Assembly (NCBI RefSeq): GCF_014839805.1
Contig: NC_051142.1
Span: forward strand, 2,046,001 to 2,110,000
Direction of reading: 5' to 3'
Length of the DNA stretch: 64,000 nt
Origin: Manduca sexta
Lineage: Eukaryota > Arthropoda > Insecta > Lepidoptera > Sphingidae
Shown here in pieces: positions 1-14,300 of the stretch. The number at the start of each line of letters is the position of its first letter. Within the stretch, counting starts at the first letter, position 1. A program made the translations under genes and the position numbers. Below the pieces are notes generated by a model, which saw only the letters and a program-made list of their open reading frames with translations, was not told the DNA's origin and ran no database searches.

Positions 1-190
1 CAGTTTGAGACCCTGGGAAGAACATAGGCTCCCGGGAAACTACTATTTTTATAACGGAAAACTTTAGCCTGAAAAACTTCATAACGCGGGCGGAGCCGCG
101 AGCAAAAGCTAGTCCGTTATAAGGCTAAAGTTTTTTGATAAGAATCACTGTTGCTATAACTCTCTATACGTTATAAGTTATAACGCTCCA
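1..190 (-). repeat. Dispersed repeat fragment, cut by window edge
   Basis: Bases 1-113 match the reverse complement of 18370-18487 almost exactly. Both share the blocks CCCTGGGAAGAACATAGGCT and GCGGGCGGAGCCGCG. This is a reverse-strand, truncated copy of the dispersed element at 18366-19378. Other copies lie at 46022-46318 and 63203-63440. The right border is not sharp; the sequence to about 240 looks like further repeat debris. Confidence 0.75.
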
Positions 191-365
191 AGTAACGCTC
201 AGTTATAGTCAGGGGTCTCCGGTTTTGTTTGTCTCTGATCAGTGGTCCGGGGTTTGACATTTGTCAAAAAGAGGCCGTATGGGTCGTTTATCGGTTACAT
301 GTGTTATTTATTTTGAGCCCTTGAACTTAGAATTTTGAGACATACATGGGTATATATTAACCATA
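191..365. other. Upstream region of the RBM34-like gene
   Basis: This holds the presumed promoter and 5' UTR of the gene that starts at 366. I see no clear TATA box or initiator. Part of it (to about 240) is repeat-derived. Confidence 0.3.
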
Positions 366-3033
366 ATGAAATCAAAATCCTTTAATTTACCTCAAGCTCA
401 CGGTGACAATAGCAAAATTAACAAAACTTTCGACTTTATACAGTTCTACAAAAGTGCTTCCGAAACTGAGACGAATGTTTTAGAAAAGCCTAAATCCGAC
501 GACAATCACGCTAAGAAGAGCTCTCAAAGTAAGCAAGAAACTTCTAAACGTGAACATTCGCCGTATAAGAATAGGAAAAAGCGGAAAAATAAACCCGTCG
601 ACATATCGCACGTTAGTATCGACGGCTCAAACTTAAACTCTAGCGTAGGCCCTAGCACGCCCAGAAATGAACCTAGGACCACCTCCACACCCATAGCAGG
701 TGTTAAAGCAGTTCCGACAAGTAAAGTAAAGTCTATAATGAAGACCAGCGTCACACACGAGGACGACGTTATGGACGGAACAAAAACAATTATAACTAAG
801 CCTAAGAAAAGGAATAAGTCGGTGAGTTTTATGCTTGATGATAATGAGGAAGTGGTTGTCAAACGGACCAAATCTGAAGATTCCATTGCCAAGAAAAAGG
901 ATAGTGAAAATAATAAACACAAGTTTATCAAGGACAAAAAGAAACAACTGAAAAATGTAAAGAAGGAGCGTTTATTGGGTAAAGAAAATAAAGTTGGCGA
1001 CATCAATCATAATGTAGAGAAACATAAAGAGAGAATAGTTAAAAAAAAATTACAAAGTGACAAGCCATCTGAAACTAGTACCACCAATAATATGGAACAA
1101 AATGAACCTCAAGATAAGAAGAAAAAGGTTAAGAGGGCAAAAAAAGACAAAAAGGAGCCACAAGAAACAACTAGTAACTCAGAAATCATAACTGAACAAC
1201 CCACAGAGCCTAAACCAAAAAAAGTAAAAAAGGTTAAACATCAAGTGAAAACTGAAAATGAAGAAGAGCCAGCATCTAAAACTCGCAAAAAAGATCTTAA
1301 ACCAGATATCATAGCAGAAGACCTAGAGAATCTCAGCATAGGGGACAATGCACACACACTGACCAGCCTTCTTGATGAGATGCAGGTTGCTGATAAAAGC
1401 AAACGGATTAAAACTAAGGGGAAACTTAAAGAAAAGAAAACAACAGTTATTAATGAAACTTTGTCAGAAGATGAGAAAGAGAAGGTAAAATGGAAGAAGC
1501 GCAAGTGGAATAAGGACAAAAAAGCAGATGTTGACCTGGAGAGTCTTGCAACATCTGTCATTATTGAAAACCTACCCATATCATTGATGCTGACATACAA
1601 GAAAATATTGGCTGACTATTTCAGCGAGTGTGGATTGATAAAACATATTGGGTATATTTTTATTATCTAATAATCTAATTGCATTACACTCCATATTAAA
1701 TGTTTCATAGAAATTAAGCTCCTTTGAAAGTTGAGAATTTATAGAACATAAGAATTGAAAGAATAGTTATTTTCTAATTACACACTGATTCAGCATTGTC
1801 TTCAAACACACTGATATATTGATTTTTCACTAACACAATATATTTTTATCAGAATATTTGAAATTCCCTGTAGTAGTACACATTGTATAATAAAATCTGA
1901 TGTAATGACTTCTAATTTCTATTGCAATCTACTCAAAGGATTATAAAAAATAAAGCTATAAATGGTATTAAATTCTTACAGACTTGCAGAAATGTACCCA
2001 ACAGTAGAGACTACACCAGTATTCACTACTACAATAAACTTCTATAGTGATGGAGGTGCAACAGAGGTAATGACATAAATATATTCAGCCATATAAGTTG
2101 ATAATTTGAAGTATTTAGTGATTCAATTTACGCAGCTATCATGTCTGTTTATGTGTTCTAAAATTTTTATGGCAAGGGTTTTCCTGAATTAATAGAACTT
2201 AAATTTTTACTCCTGAAATTCTTTTCGATTGACTGCTTGTTTCCCAGATGTGTTACTTAAAGCTTAAACTGTTGTTATAAATTGCAGGCATTGGAGAAAA
2301 ATCACGCGCTGTTGGAAGGCAACCACATTCGTGTAAAACGTCCGTTGCCTGCCACCGAGACGACGTTAGTGCTGCGGACATACGCAGAACTAACGGAACA
2401 GCTGATCTGCTCACTGTTCGCCGGTGCAGGCAAGATACGTAACATACGACACGTTGTTAAAGGGAAGAGATCTGCCGGTAAGTTTTATTAGTACATTATT
2501 TCCTAAATAATAATGCCTATGTCCGTTTTCAATAAACGATCCCAATCTTAGTCTTCTATCCGATTCCGAGAACAAACCAATCACCATTAGTCATTTGAAG
2601 GCATTGCAAAAAAAAGGTTCTCATTGGTCTATTTTTCCGATGGACCGAAAAAGGCGACTCAGTTTGATCATTGACAACGGCTGCTAAACATTATGAATAC
2701 ATCGTCTCCTACCTCTCCCACCGAAATCTAATGACAGCTGAATAATGAATATACGGATTGTAAATTGGAAGGTTGTAGGTTACTATTTTGTTTCCTAGAA
2801 TGTTTCTTACAACAATGTAAGTGCACCAAGGCTTGAATTTATCATTTAATAATATTGTCTCAACAGCAACCGCCTTTGTGGAAATGGATGGTCCAGAATC
2901 AGTAAAAAAAGCATTGAAAATAGCCAAAGATGCCAAAATTGGCGGGAAAAGAGTGCATGTCAATAAATTTGAAATGCGCAGCAGCAAGAAACCCAAGAAT
3001 GAAGATAAACCAGAGAACAATGATTCCAATTAA
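366..3033 (+). CDS. RBM34/Nop12-like nucleolar RNA-binding protein
   Basis: Four coding exons give 575 residues with closing phases: 366-1651, 1982-2066, 2288-2477, 2867-3033. The first ~390 residues are very rich in Lys and Glu with many KKKK-type nuclear or nucleolar signals and low complexity. Two RRM folds follow. RRM1 starts at about residue 396 (VIIENLP) and ends with ALEKNHALLEGNHIRVKRP. RRM2 runs from about 483 to 560 and contains TAFVEMDGPESVKKAL and GGKRVHV. A long basic N-terminus plus two C-terminal RRMs is the RBM34/Nop12 layout, a family tied to large-subunit rRNA maturation. Family members usually have better RNP motifs, so RRM1 looks divergent. Intron 3 carries a small TIR element (about 2523-2680). 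A possible polyadenylation hexamer ATTAAA is at 3221-3226. Family assignment is by layout and RRM spacing, not by search. Confidence 0.7.
2523..2680. mobile_element. Small TIR element (copy 1)
   Basis: The left end CCGTTTTCAATAAACGATC and the right end GATCATTGACAACGG (2666-2680) are imperfect inverted repeats. The left end continues with CCCAATC exactly as in the element at 4205-4340. It lies in intron 3 of the RBM34-like gene. No coding capacity. Confidence 0.5.
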
Positions 3034-4204
3034 TAATGTATACCATATCATGTAATTTATAGGTAATGTAGCTGGTTTATATACAATGTTATTGTATTTT
3101 TAAATGTCATGATGGCCCCATAAATGTAATATGATATTTTACTATGTGTAATTTTATACAATATTCCATATTTTGTAACAGCAAATAGATTGAAAAAGAA
3201 GCCCCTTCTGTGAAAATGGCATTAAAATTGGTTATGAAATGAGGCAGTAATTCATATATACAATATCAACACTTATATAGTGAGGATATTGATCCATGGC
3301 ATTTTTTTGCATATATTGTAATTTCCCGATAATGTTACGTGCAAGTGTTGCGTCTCTTTTCTTGTTTCTTGGCACATACGCCTTCTACCGAAATTCATTA
3401 TAACTTGTTGATTTTACCGTACTTTATTCAATTTTTCTGCGTTGGAATTTATACAAGGTAAATATTTGATAAAGGAAATTGAATGAGTCAAATACCCTAT
3501 TCACAAAATTCATAATTAACATCCCTGAATGTTTTATCATATTCATGATATCTAGGCAGCTAAAGTAAAAATAAAAAAAAAGAAGTAATGGAGTAAAAAG
3601 TAAAAGAGGTATCAACATGATACAAATCATATTGACAAAGCTGCTAGTGGAAGTGTTTAAAAAACACAATTCAGAGGTAATAAAGAAGTAAAACAAAAAC
3701 TGGTTGTGATAGCTTATGACAAAGATATACAATTTTTTTCTTTATTAAATTTATCTGACCTCATCCATGTATAGATTTTTACTAAATATATTCATTTTAA
3801 ACATACAATTATATCTCAACGCCGAGTTTCGTTTTTCATAGCTATTCCAAGGGTTCTAGAAGAGATGTGTTTCTACAATAAAACAAAAAAAAAATGGGAA
3901 CGACATATCCTAATGATAGAGTTTTGTTTATTTTCTATTAGCATTAATGATAGCAGGAATGCATCTTGTCTATGGCTTTAGATCTGTAATATTTGGCCTG
4001 GTTCCTTTTGATACTTGTCATTTGCCTTCCGCATTATTGATGCCACTGGTTCAATTAGGCATTCCTAATAAGACCAAATCATCAAGCATGTTTTATGAGA
4101 TTTGTCTATAAAGTGAGAAAGTAGTGGAAGACCACTTTGACCATTCGCTCTGTTTGATAGGTTATTTCTAACATAGTAGTCGCAGATCACAGTCTTATGT
4201 CCTA

Positions 4205-4340
4205 CCTCCGTTTTCAATAAACGATCCCAATCGCTTTTTTAATCTATCGTGAAAATTGACCAATCAGAATAAAGTTGTTTTTTTCGCTTACAAATTACTT
4301 ATTTTGATTGGAGATTGACATTGTTTATTGAAATCAGTGG
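4205..4340. mobile_element. Small TIR element (copy 2), 136 bp
   Basis: The left end CCTCCGTTTTCAATAAAC (4205-4222) pairs with GTTTATTGAAATCAGTGG (4323-4340), about 14 of 18 positions. The internal CCCAATC also pairs with GATTGG. It shares its left half with the copy at 2523-2680. No ORF, so a MITE. No clear target duplication seen. Confidence 0.6.
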
Positions 4341-7335
4341 TTAAAAGTGCACATATTTTTTATATATTCCGTAATACAAGGTAACTTGTAAACACAGTAC
4401 AAACACTGATCATAATAAACTAACATTATAATAATAGGTGTCCATTATTGTATATCTGCATTCCTTATTAAGGCAGAGCCCCCAGTAAAACGGCGCGCTA
4501 ACGCTATTTTTAGAAGAGAAAAGAAGAAATATCAACGTCATATTTCTACTACGTTACCTTTATATTGGTAGTTTAAAATTAAAGTAATTCTTTGATTATT
4601 CCCGCCATTAACTTTTCGCCGTATGCTCAAGGTCATTTGTTCAGCGGAGCGCCTTATTTACATTAGTATGAAAGAACTTTGAGAAATTCATTGCATTTTC
4701 AAATCTCAACAGCAATAGTGAAGCAATAATTTGCCTATTGTAATATTTTTATAGCATTTAACAGTGATTATAATGCGTTGTATTCTTGTATACCGTTATG
4801 TCGCGGACTTGAAGAGCATATATATCATACTCAGTTTCATACCATAGCTTCATTATTTAAAATATTAAGATCAGGTGAAATAACGCGTTGTGGAGGATGC
4901 ATATGTCTAGCAATGAACTAATATATAGGTTGATGGTGATATGCTATGTTCCCTTCTGTAAAATTATATTTCCGTGCCTAAATGCCTTTTGTTATAAGTC
5001 CTTTGATGTTATCGCATTAGGAATTGCCTTGTTAAACAGACTGTTTACAAATAGTGTATATTTAATCATGTTTATTATGATCATAACCCACGTAGCATAT
5101 TAGGATTGTTTAACTGTCCTTATTATAAATACATTTTTTAAATATTATCCAACTACTGTTATTACTTAGGCTACAAATAACTTTATAAATGAGTTTTAGA
5201 AGGTTTGCATGTATTTTTTTTTTCAATGAAACTCTGTTGATAAGATAGAATGTGAATTACCAATATTTTTTTTTATTTATTTCACCATGAAATATTTTAT
5301 CAGCGCCGAATTAAATAGTTTTAAACCAATCACAGTAACCAATATTGTATAAACAAATACATTTTATTTGTTTTTATTTGTGTAAAAGTGTCAAGTAGTG
5401 ATGAGAGGTGTATTAGTGTTAATGGATTGAGTTTTGATTTATTGTGTTCATGAAATAGTTTATGTAATATGTTTTGTATGAAATAAACGAGTTCGTTGAT
5501 TTTATGGTTGTTTGTGTTAGTTATGACATATAGTTACTTGTTGAAACTTTTCAACACATATCTATAGGTCAACAATCCAACAAAGAATCTTTATTTTGTA
5601 AATGTGTGTGTCTATAAAAACATAAAATACAAATAACATTATACACTTGAATTACTTTCAAAAATAATATTGGCACATAGATAAGTGCTGTCTGTACTCA
5701 AATTGCCATGATCGAGTTTAGTCACTATCGAAGGTAGTTTAATCGATAAAATTTCAATAAAACAAAACTTAATTTAAAATGAAACAATAATTTATTGTGT
5801 TCTTAAAGTCAATAGTTATGCGTTAAAATTAATTATAGGTACTGTATACACAAGATCCTTAATCGTTCCTTCATTAAGCTACTGTCATTAATTACAATTA
5901 ATTATTTACAATGATTACCAATAAATTACATATCTTGCGCGTCGGCGTCGACGCGAGAGCAGATTACAACTATACACCGGGAGCCGACGACGTCGCGCGC
6001 TGCCTCATCTTTACTAGGATTTACTTTCCACGCAGATACGAGTATTATTACGAAACCCCAACTACGTTAAATTCAAATTGTACGCGAATAGAATAAATGT
6101 ACCACGTTAAGATCACGCAATGCGCGACGTGTGCGGCTCTCGGTCAACATTATCTTGTAAATAATACTTTTAACACATACACAATAACTATAATGTAAAT
6201 ATTCTGTGTCGAGATAATACAAAAATATTATTTTCATCTGAAAAATAACTGATTTTTATATATTTGATTGGTGTATTGCGTTTCGACAAATTTGTAGCTA
6301 TAATTCACATATTATTTGCTTGATAAGGCTTAGCAACTATGCCGCAAGTGGTGATAGACGTTACAGCTTGGACGAAAGGAACAGCTGCTCATTATATTTA
6401 CAAGGAGTTCGCGAATCCGAACGGATGCGCGGGAACGAGGGCCGCCAAATTGGAACCGTCAAATTTACAAATAAAGCGTCTTTTTCGAAAAATCCTTAAC
6501 TTATAATACAGTCGATAAAATTTCGATGAATCCATGGGCGTAAGGTAAAGATAACACAAAAACGGCGTTCATATTCGATAGATACTTAAGTAGTAAAGAA
6601 TCATTATTATGCTTCAATTAAGCACTTAGTAATGATCTAAAATGGACTTCATCGAAGGAATTTAGCGAGGCTACACGCGAACGAGCCGCTGTCGAGGCGA
6701 AATAAATACAATTACAAATAATTTAGCGTTCATAAACAAAGATAAATAAATAAAGCGGCTAAGTTCGCACGTAACGCGCGCCACACGTTACGCGCGTACG
6801 CTGTGGTGCGGCCTCGTGGCGACCGACACATACTCAACCAATCAATATTCAATACATACAACTGACAGATTAGTACGTTTAAATTTATTTACGTATTTGA
6901 GATAATCTAAACCACATATTGAATATTTATGTATTAAAAGTATTGGAATAACCAAAGTATAGTTTCGACAACACTTTATTTTTAATGTGTAGGTATAGTA
7001 AACGGAATTGGAATGAGCCAATATGCGATAATTTAAAGTTTTTCTCAATTGATTTAGAAGTTGCAATATGCCCAGTTTTTTAAATATTATGTTCAGGTAG
7101 TACGATACTGATGAATAATGAAACAAAGAAGGATCAACTCACCAAATATTATTTTGTACCACCACGAAGCTGGCCAGCGCACCTCTTAATTTCTACATTC
7201 ACAATATTCGATAGTAGTGTTCAAAGTATCGAGATGACGTCACATTCCTGCTCACTCAGTCGGTTACACACCCCATACAACTAGTACCACAGTGCTCAAG
7301 TTCGACAGTAGACTTGCACCGCGCGGGCAGCGAGG

Positions 7336-7351
7336 TATCGATATATCGATA
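7336..7351. promoter_or_regulatory. Tandem TATCGATA (DRE-like) motif
   Basis: TATCGATATATCGATA is two copies of the palindrome TATCGATA, the DREF-binding core-promoter element known from insects. It sits in a relatively GC-rich stretch. On the minus strand a good splice donor (TTG|GTGAGT) lies at 7142-7143, so a minus-strand non-coding first exon is possible. No coding exon that it could feed was found. Confidence 0.35.
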
Positions 7352-8369
7352 GGCAACGTCCCCATTTGCCGACGCCAGCTGGCCTGCGGACCTACAAAGC
7401 CGCTTTCGGTGATTTAAGAGAAACAGTATGTTGCTTACCCGAACAGTATGTAGTCACATATACCTACTATTATTGAAGAGTTGACCGTAAAACACGAGGA
7501 CCCCGAGGAGTCGTTTCACGTACTCAGAAAAATATGTTCATCCGCGAATATTTATTTCGGGTTCGACGAGCGTTATAGTAGCGAAAGTTTCTGACTGACG
7601 CCTACGACATAGGATTTGTATTTTAATATCGATTCAAGACAAGACAGCCAGAGTGACTGCTGGCTGTATTTCAATATATTATTTTAGTAATTTTAGTAAG
7701 TAAGCATATGTTTCTCCTAAAACCATCTAAAACAACCTTAACTCAGTGAAGTTAGTCACTCCCCCCTTACACTTTAGACTTAACTACGACGCCACTTGTG
7801 ACTAACTTTAGAGCATAACGTCAGCTTTTACAAACAACGCGTGAACTCACACCACTACTTATCGATAGCGTGTCATATCAAACGAATCTACGTGAATAGG
7901 AAACTCGAATGTGTTCGCTATGTAGCAATAGTAAGTACTATGGCTGTCCGCAGCGCTGTGTGTGAGCGTCGGGGGCGGCGGGCGACGGCGGGCGGGGAGC
8001 GGGGACCCGGGGGCGGGGGGCCGGGGCAGGGCTAGTCGTAGCCCTTCAACAAGCCCTAGGGGTGCCGCTGGTTAGGCACTGGTATTCTGAAATAAAATTA
8101 TACTTTAGAAATTTGGTTATAATATTTGGCTATGCCTACATAGAGCTATTTCGATTATTTAATTTTATTTTAAGTTAATTACCAATCTACGACAGTAAGA
8201 ACATTACTAATAAAATATTATTCACAAAACAATTGTATAACTTTCACAAGCAGGAGAGCCTTTTACAAAACACTACGTATTTTATATACATTAAATATTT
8301 TTGGTGACACTGGCTAATAATAAAACAAACTTGAACTTGGCTTTGAACAAAACCAACAATAACTACTAC

Positions 8370-11300
8370 TCACCCGTAAAAAGCTGGGAAGCTGGTGTCT
8401 GTGTTGAAATGAAAATTGACAGGTGTTTTAGGCGAAGCGCAGCTGTAGCTCAAATAGTCGTCGGAGGTGTGCAGCTGTCGGCTCATGGTGGGCTCAGAGG
8501 CGCTACGCGTGATCTTCGGTATCAGCCGCAGGATCGCCTCTAGTGTGGCCAGGATCTGCCGGAACAGCGGCCGCGACTCGCGATCGAACACTATGCAATC
8601 CTCGAACGTGCGCTTCAACTGCTGGGGAGCGTCCTGGCGTAAGCGACGAGAGTCCGGTTTGAGGAGGCCGCGACCCACCATCCATAGGATCTAGACAAAT
8701 AAGTTTATATAGCCAGAGGCATAGCTAGATAACCCACAATCTAGATGTAAAGACTAAACAAGCAGAAGCAAAGGAAGAAGGTCCACAATTAACCTTTTTA
8801 ATAGATAAGTTGCTTTGTTAATTATCACATGGTGGTAACCTACATATATAAGGCACTGGTAGAACCAGTCCAGGCCAGGCCTTGGAGGCTTCGGTGCACC
8901 GTCTAGCTCTACGGTAACTACGTCCCTGTGTATAGGTCATTATCAACATCATTTGTTTTGCTGCAATTAAACAGCAATGATTAAATCTTTCCAGAAATAC
9001 GAGATGCAAGTTGTCGAAAGCGTGGTGCAGTCTTACACTGTATATAAGCATTTACACCAGCAATACAGCTGTATTGGTTACCTTTATAGTAGGCACCCAT
9101 TTTGGAGGATACTGCCCAAAACCCCGCAATACAATTCTCCCTTAGTGCTACGAGTAGTTTAGTTTAGTAGTTTGTGCGTGATGAATGTAGTCACCTGGTC
9201 CTTGTTGTTGAGGTGTGCGTACGGCAGCTCGCCGGCCATCAGCTCGTACAGCACGATCCCGTACGCGTACACGTCCGAGTGGAAGGTGTACGGCGCAGGC
9301 TCTTCCATGCGGATCACCTCGGGCGCCATCCACAGGATCGAGCCCGTCGGCTGCTGCCACTGCACGCCGCCCGCACTCGACGAATCTATGAACAAACATA
9401 GTTGCAAGTCCTGCAACTTGAAAGTTCATAAGCAGAGCGAGAAGACGGAATTAAACAAGCCAGCATGAATGCCGATCGTTCGAAGATGTGTTTATATTTT
9501 ACTGATTGTCATTTTTTAGGCATTATTTTACATAATATCACTTTATTTTGTGATATTGTCGATAAAATAAAATACAATGCAACATGGATTTCTACAACAC
9601 ATTCTTGACAATTTAACCAATTATTACGGATACGATCGTAAATATTAATCTGTGATAGTGACAGAAATAGCTTACATTATTCTAGAATAATAAGTTGGTA
9701 TACATACCTGACCACCGCACCTTAGCGGTGGCGAGCCCAAAATCACCAATCTTCACAGACCAGTCGTCTCTCAAGAATATGTTATTTGATTTCAGGTCCC
9801 TGGAATAACAGAAGTTTACAAGCTATAGAAATATTATTAACATATTTACTTTGCCCATTATTTTTAGTCAATGAACGATCAAGTAAATTTTCTCACATAT
9901 ATGTTTAATTGGTATTTGTTTAGAAAATCCCTATTATAAAACTCACCCTGTATAGCTGTATACCTGTGTATAATATTCTTGGCATGCAGATAGTCCATGC
10001 CCTGCGCGGTCTGCCTCGCCACGTCGATGAGGTACAGCATCGGGAACGGCGTCTCGAGCACGTGCAGGTGCTGGTACAGCGACGAGCCCTCGCACCACTG
10101 CGTCACGATCGCCAGCGACGGCTTCGACACGCAGCCCATGAACAGCAGGATGTTGCAATGCCGCGTCTTGCGCAGCACCGCCACCTGAACAAACGGATTC
10201 AAATATTTATGACTCAACGCGATAAAGATTACATTTAATATAGGAATTCTCAAATACATCGGTATTTTTATACAGATCCCGAGGATCAGCGAGACCATAA
10301 GGTCTACTAAAGGTTTCTAAAGGTTTAGGTACTACAAAGTATAGAAGAAAAATTCTTTCATTCATAGGTAATGTGATTACTGAATATTTAAAAACTTTGT
10401 TTCGTTTTTACGAATGCAGTCAACCTAATCAATAAAATCCTAGTACTGAAGATTTTTTTATATGAATTTTGTCATTAGTAATTATCATATTGTCGACCAT
10501 TAGAATAATGCTCAACATTTTTTCCAAAAATTGTATAATGTTAGAAGTGCTCACCTCGTTTTTAAACGCCTGTAGTTGCGCCGGCGTGGGTGTCTTCACG
10601 TTGAGTGTTTTGACGGCGACCGGGCCGTGCCAGTGAGCTTTGTATACTGTCCCAAAGCTGCCCGAACCTGACAAAGATAAATAACTTGTTTACGGTTGCC
10701 TTCCCTCTAGCTTACAGTAGTATGAAGATGTTATATAGGGTGTTTCAGATTAGTGGGATTATATTTAATGTTATGATAACAATGCCGCCATATTGTTATG
10801 ACACGTATGCTAGGTGGTTGTTACCTATCCGCGCGCCGATGAGTATCTCGTCGGCGGGTATGACCCAGTCGTCGTAGCTCTCCCGCGGCGAGAGCGCGTT
10901 CTTCCACGACTCGTCGGCGGAGCGCGCGCGCGCCCGGCGCGGCCGCAGCGTGCCCGTCGGAGACGCCTGCAACACGCGCGGGTACAGTCCAGTGTTCACT
11001 TTGTAATGGAGTGGCTTTGTCGATATTACGTTATCGATCTCATAAATGTACATCAGTTTCGGCGCCTGGATTTACATACATCGATAACGTAATGTCGATA
11101 AGTTCTCAGTATGAAATCATTAAGTTAACATTCCGCATAATTCATTAGAGCTCGAGCGCGAACAGTATTACTAATGCGTGCACAGTACACTGAGCTTATA
11201 CTTCGTACCATTATGCGACAGGGATTAAGTCTATCGGTTTGTCAGCTATGATTCCGCCGATCCTGGATTACTTGCATGTCATAATTGCAAATTGTAATTT

Positions 11301-14300
11301 ATACAAAGTTTATCTTTATTTATTTATTTATTAGGTTTTCCAGCAGACTTAACACTACGATAACAATATTTTAAATATTATAACTTATAGCTATAATGTA
11401 AGCCCAAGTTAGGAAAACTCAACATGCACATAATTTAAACTAAAAGTGACTTAAGCGCAGCGAATCAAGCACAATATAATTTGGAGACGTTCACGCAGTA
11501 TGTTAAAATATGCCAGACTATATAAATCCTATAGAAAAATTAAAACAAATATTAAAAAAAAAAAAATAGAAAAGTAACTCACAAAAAAGAAGCTAAAAAC
11601 TATATCTTATAATGATTGTACCTACTACTAATATTTTTAGACTTCAATCCTAACGAACTGAGGATAAACAATCCAGCAGATAAAAAATAATCATCAATCA
11701 CAAAGTATTAATACTAAGGAGTAAAATAAACTGACCTGCGTGCTCTGACTGTGCGGATGGTCGCTCCCCTTGTCCTTCTCGTCTTTGCTGTGCCGCACCG
11801 ACGTCAGGTAGTTCGTCGACTGCGGCGAGTTATTGCTCTGAACATACAATATGAACATTAACTATCAAATCCCAGGTCAGGCATATAATAATGTGTTATA
11901 CTGCTCAGTTTCAGCCCAGAATCTGGAATTCCTATTACGGAATTGATATGTTTGTAGGCTCCACTCTATCACTTCATGGGGCGGATGGTATACACTTGGA
12001 GAAAATGGTACAAAGAGATTTTATGAGTGGCTCTTCACAAACTAGTTATTTTTTTTAACATCTGTATGAAACAAGCAAATTCCTACCTTGATAGTAGGCG
12101 TTGCCACTACATAAACAGTTGCAATATCACCTTAAGTTTGATGTTAACAAAGTATTGCATTCAGGGGCCTTATTCTCTATCCCGCATGTTATTTTGACAG
12201 TGTGTAACAAACACGTAACACAACGCATCACGTTTAGGACTATAGAAATTTGGCTTACAGAATACCATTCCACACACATTGCTCGAAGATAACATGACAC
12301 GGCCGCGTTACGCGTTTACACTATCATACAGAATAAGGGCCCAGCTCTTCAAAACATCTATTACACATCATAAACACACTATAATATAAAACATACTATA
12401 ATAGTTTTGAAGTTGTGGAAACTTCAAATCTATTATAGTATGTTATGGTAGTATTTATGCACCTGATTGTACTTGCGCTGGTGGTCGGCCAGCGTCATGG
12501 GTCGCTGCACCATGTTGATGCACACGTTGGGCGCGGAGTTGGACCGGTCCTGCTGGTTCAACGAGCGCGGGTGCTGCTGTCTGCAACGAAACAACACCAC
12601 TCAGTACCCAGATATATTGTGAACACCCTTGAAAAACTTCAATTGGCACAAAGTTTTATTTGCCAATTTGAACTATTGCTTAATAGTTCAGCCATTAAGA
12701 CTGCTGACAATCTCAGTATACGACCATCTGTAAATATTCTTTTCAAAATAGAGAAATAATATTATACTGAGAACTATGTGGACTAAACATTTGATTTCAA
12801 AAAATTAAGGTGTGTTGTAAAACTGTAGTTAATTGTCGTATAAACGATCAGCCAAACAAATTAAATTGGATTGGAATGAAAACTGTAGTTGCATTAATCT
12901 GCCAATTTTCCTATTTATCTTATTTAGATTGTGTATGAAACACAGCGACATCTCACTTGGCCTGGTCGCCGCGGTCCATCATGTGGTGATATCCGAAGTG
13001 CGGCGGGAAGTGCAGGATGCCCGCCTGCGTCTCCGGGTTCTGTGCCAACAGCGCCGCGTAGTACGTGTCCGTCATCCGCACCTGACAGGTCAAATGTTGA
13101 ATGAATTAATTAATGAAGCCCTTTTTTGAGACAAGCAATATTGATTTATGTTTAATTGTAATTTTATTACATAGAATCATAGTTATCATTCATTGACATG
13201 TCTTTTTTATTATATTAAATTGCATAAAATAGGACTGGAGATAAAAAATAACTTTATATGAAGATGTATGAAGTGGCGATCAAAAGGCTTTCGCCTAGCT
13301 TTATAACAATTATGGTGAAACATTGTTTATGCCACAGAGTTTGTATTCAACACTCCAACTCAATATTCATATCATAATTATTACCTGATGACAGGTGCTG
13401 GGCACCTTGTCGGCGCATCGCTGGTGGAACTTGAAGTTGCATTGCGAGCAGTAAAAGCCGTTGAACAACAGCCGCCGGCAGCACTCGCAAAATGCTAACG
13501 TGAAGAACGTCTTGCGCGTGAACTGGTGCGATATGTGAGACATTATTGGCAGCTTGTCCAGTGTGCGTACAGTCACCTGCAAATTTTTTTTTGACACTAT
13601 GTATATTTGTTAAAATACTTTTTGGGTATTGTGTGTATTCCACTCACCTACATAATATTGTTAGCGATAATTACGTTGAAAATCATTAACTTTCTTATGA
13701 AAAATAATGCAAGTTAAATGTAAAAATGGATTTAAGGATTTTGATGACAACATAATATGATATCATAATTTTTCCCAAAAGTACCTACACAAAGCACCAT
13801 TCATTTAAAGAAAACCAGTCATAAATTAAGAAACACTGGCTGGTTGAAACAATTAACTCTGTATAGAAAAATGAATAGTTGCTGGTTCATTTGCTATTAC
13901 ATAAAATAAAACATATTATAAAAAAAAAGAATTAATTATAAAAAAAATACTTGAACATGTTATAAATTAAGTACTATACAGGTATGATGATATTGTAAGT
14001 TTACAATTTGTGTCTTGGTGTGTCTTGTGTCAAAATATACTGAAGGTTAGACTTTTTAAAGGTTGAATATAAACTTGTCATTGCAGACATCATAATCATC
14101 AATGGGTTTATGCCATCTTGGCATAGCAAATGAACTTTCTATGTGTAATGCAAGCAACACAACAGTGTATTCATTAGCTGTATAATTTATTAACCATCAT
14201 CACACTAAGTTTCTACAAAGCAATATCAGAGCAATGAGTTAAGAACTTGTTGATGTACATCCACAATACCATAATTACAATCAACTCACAATACAAGTAA

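Larger units (their letters stand above)
3034..8369. other. Intergenic region, 5.3 kb
   Basis: No gene can be supported here. It holds the 3' UTR of the RBM34-like gene, a TIR element at 4205-4340, AT-rich filler, a stretch of higher CpG at about 5900-6830 with short ORFs (5911-6096 and a 55-codon ORF from 6339) that resemble nothing I know, a double TATCGATA motif at 7336-7351, a G-rich block at about 7968-8035, and the Raf 3' UTR with a minus-strand AATAAA (TTTATT at 8164-8169). Confidence 0.5.

Noticed and set aside
524..1600. Minus-strand ORFs over the RBM34-like exon
   Set aside because: Shadows of the Lys-rich coding frame, giving Phe/Leu/Ser-rich antisense reads.
5911..6096. Short ORF with a CpG-rich body
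   Set aside because: No recognisable domain, no splice partners, and nothing similar elsewhere in the window. More likely chance or UTR.
6339..6506. 55-codon ORF starting MPQVVIDVTAW
   Set aside because: Looks peptide-like but has no supporting context. I could not exclude chance.
7841..8035. ORF ending in an Arg/Gly-rich tail
   Set aside because: The tail is translated GC-rich DNA and the frame lacks any domain.
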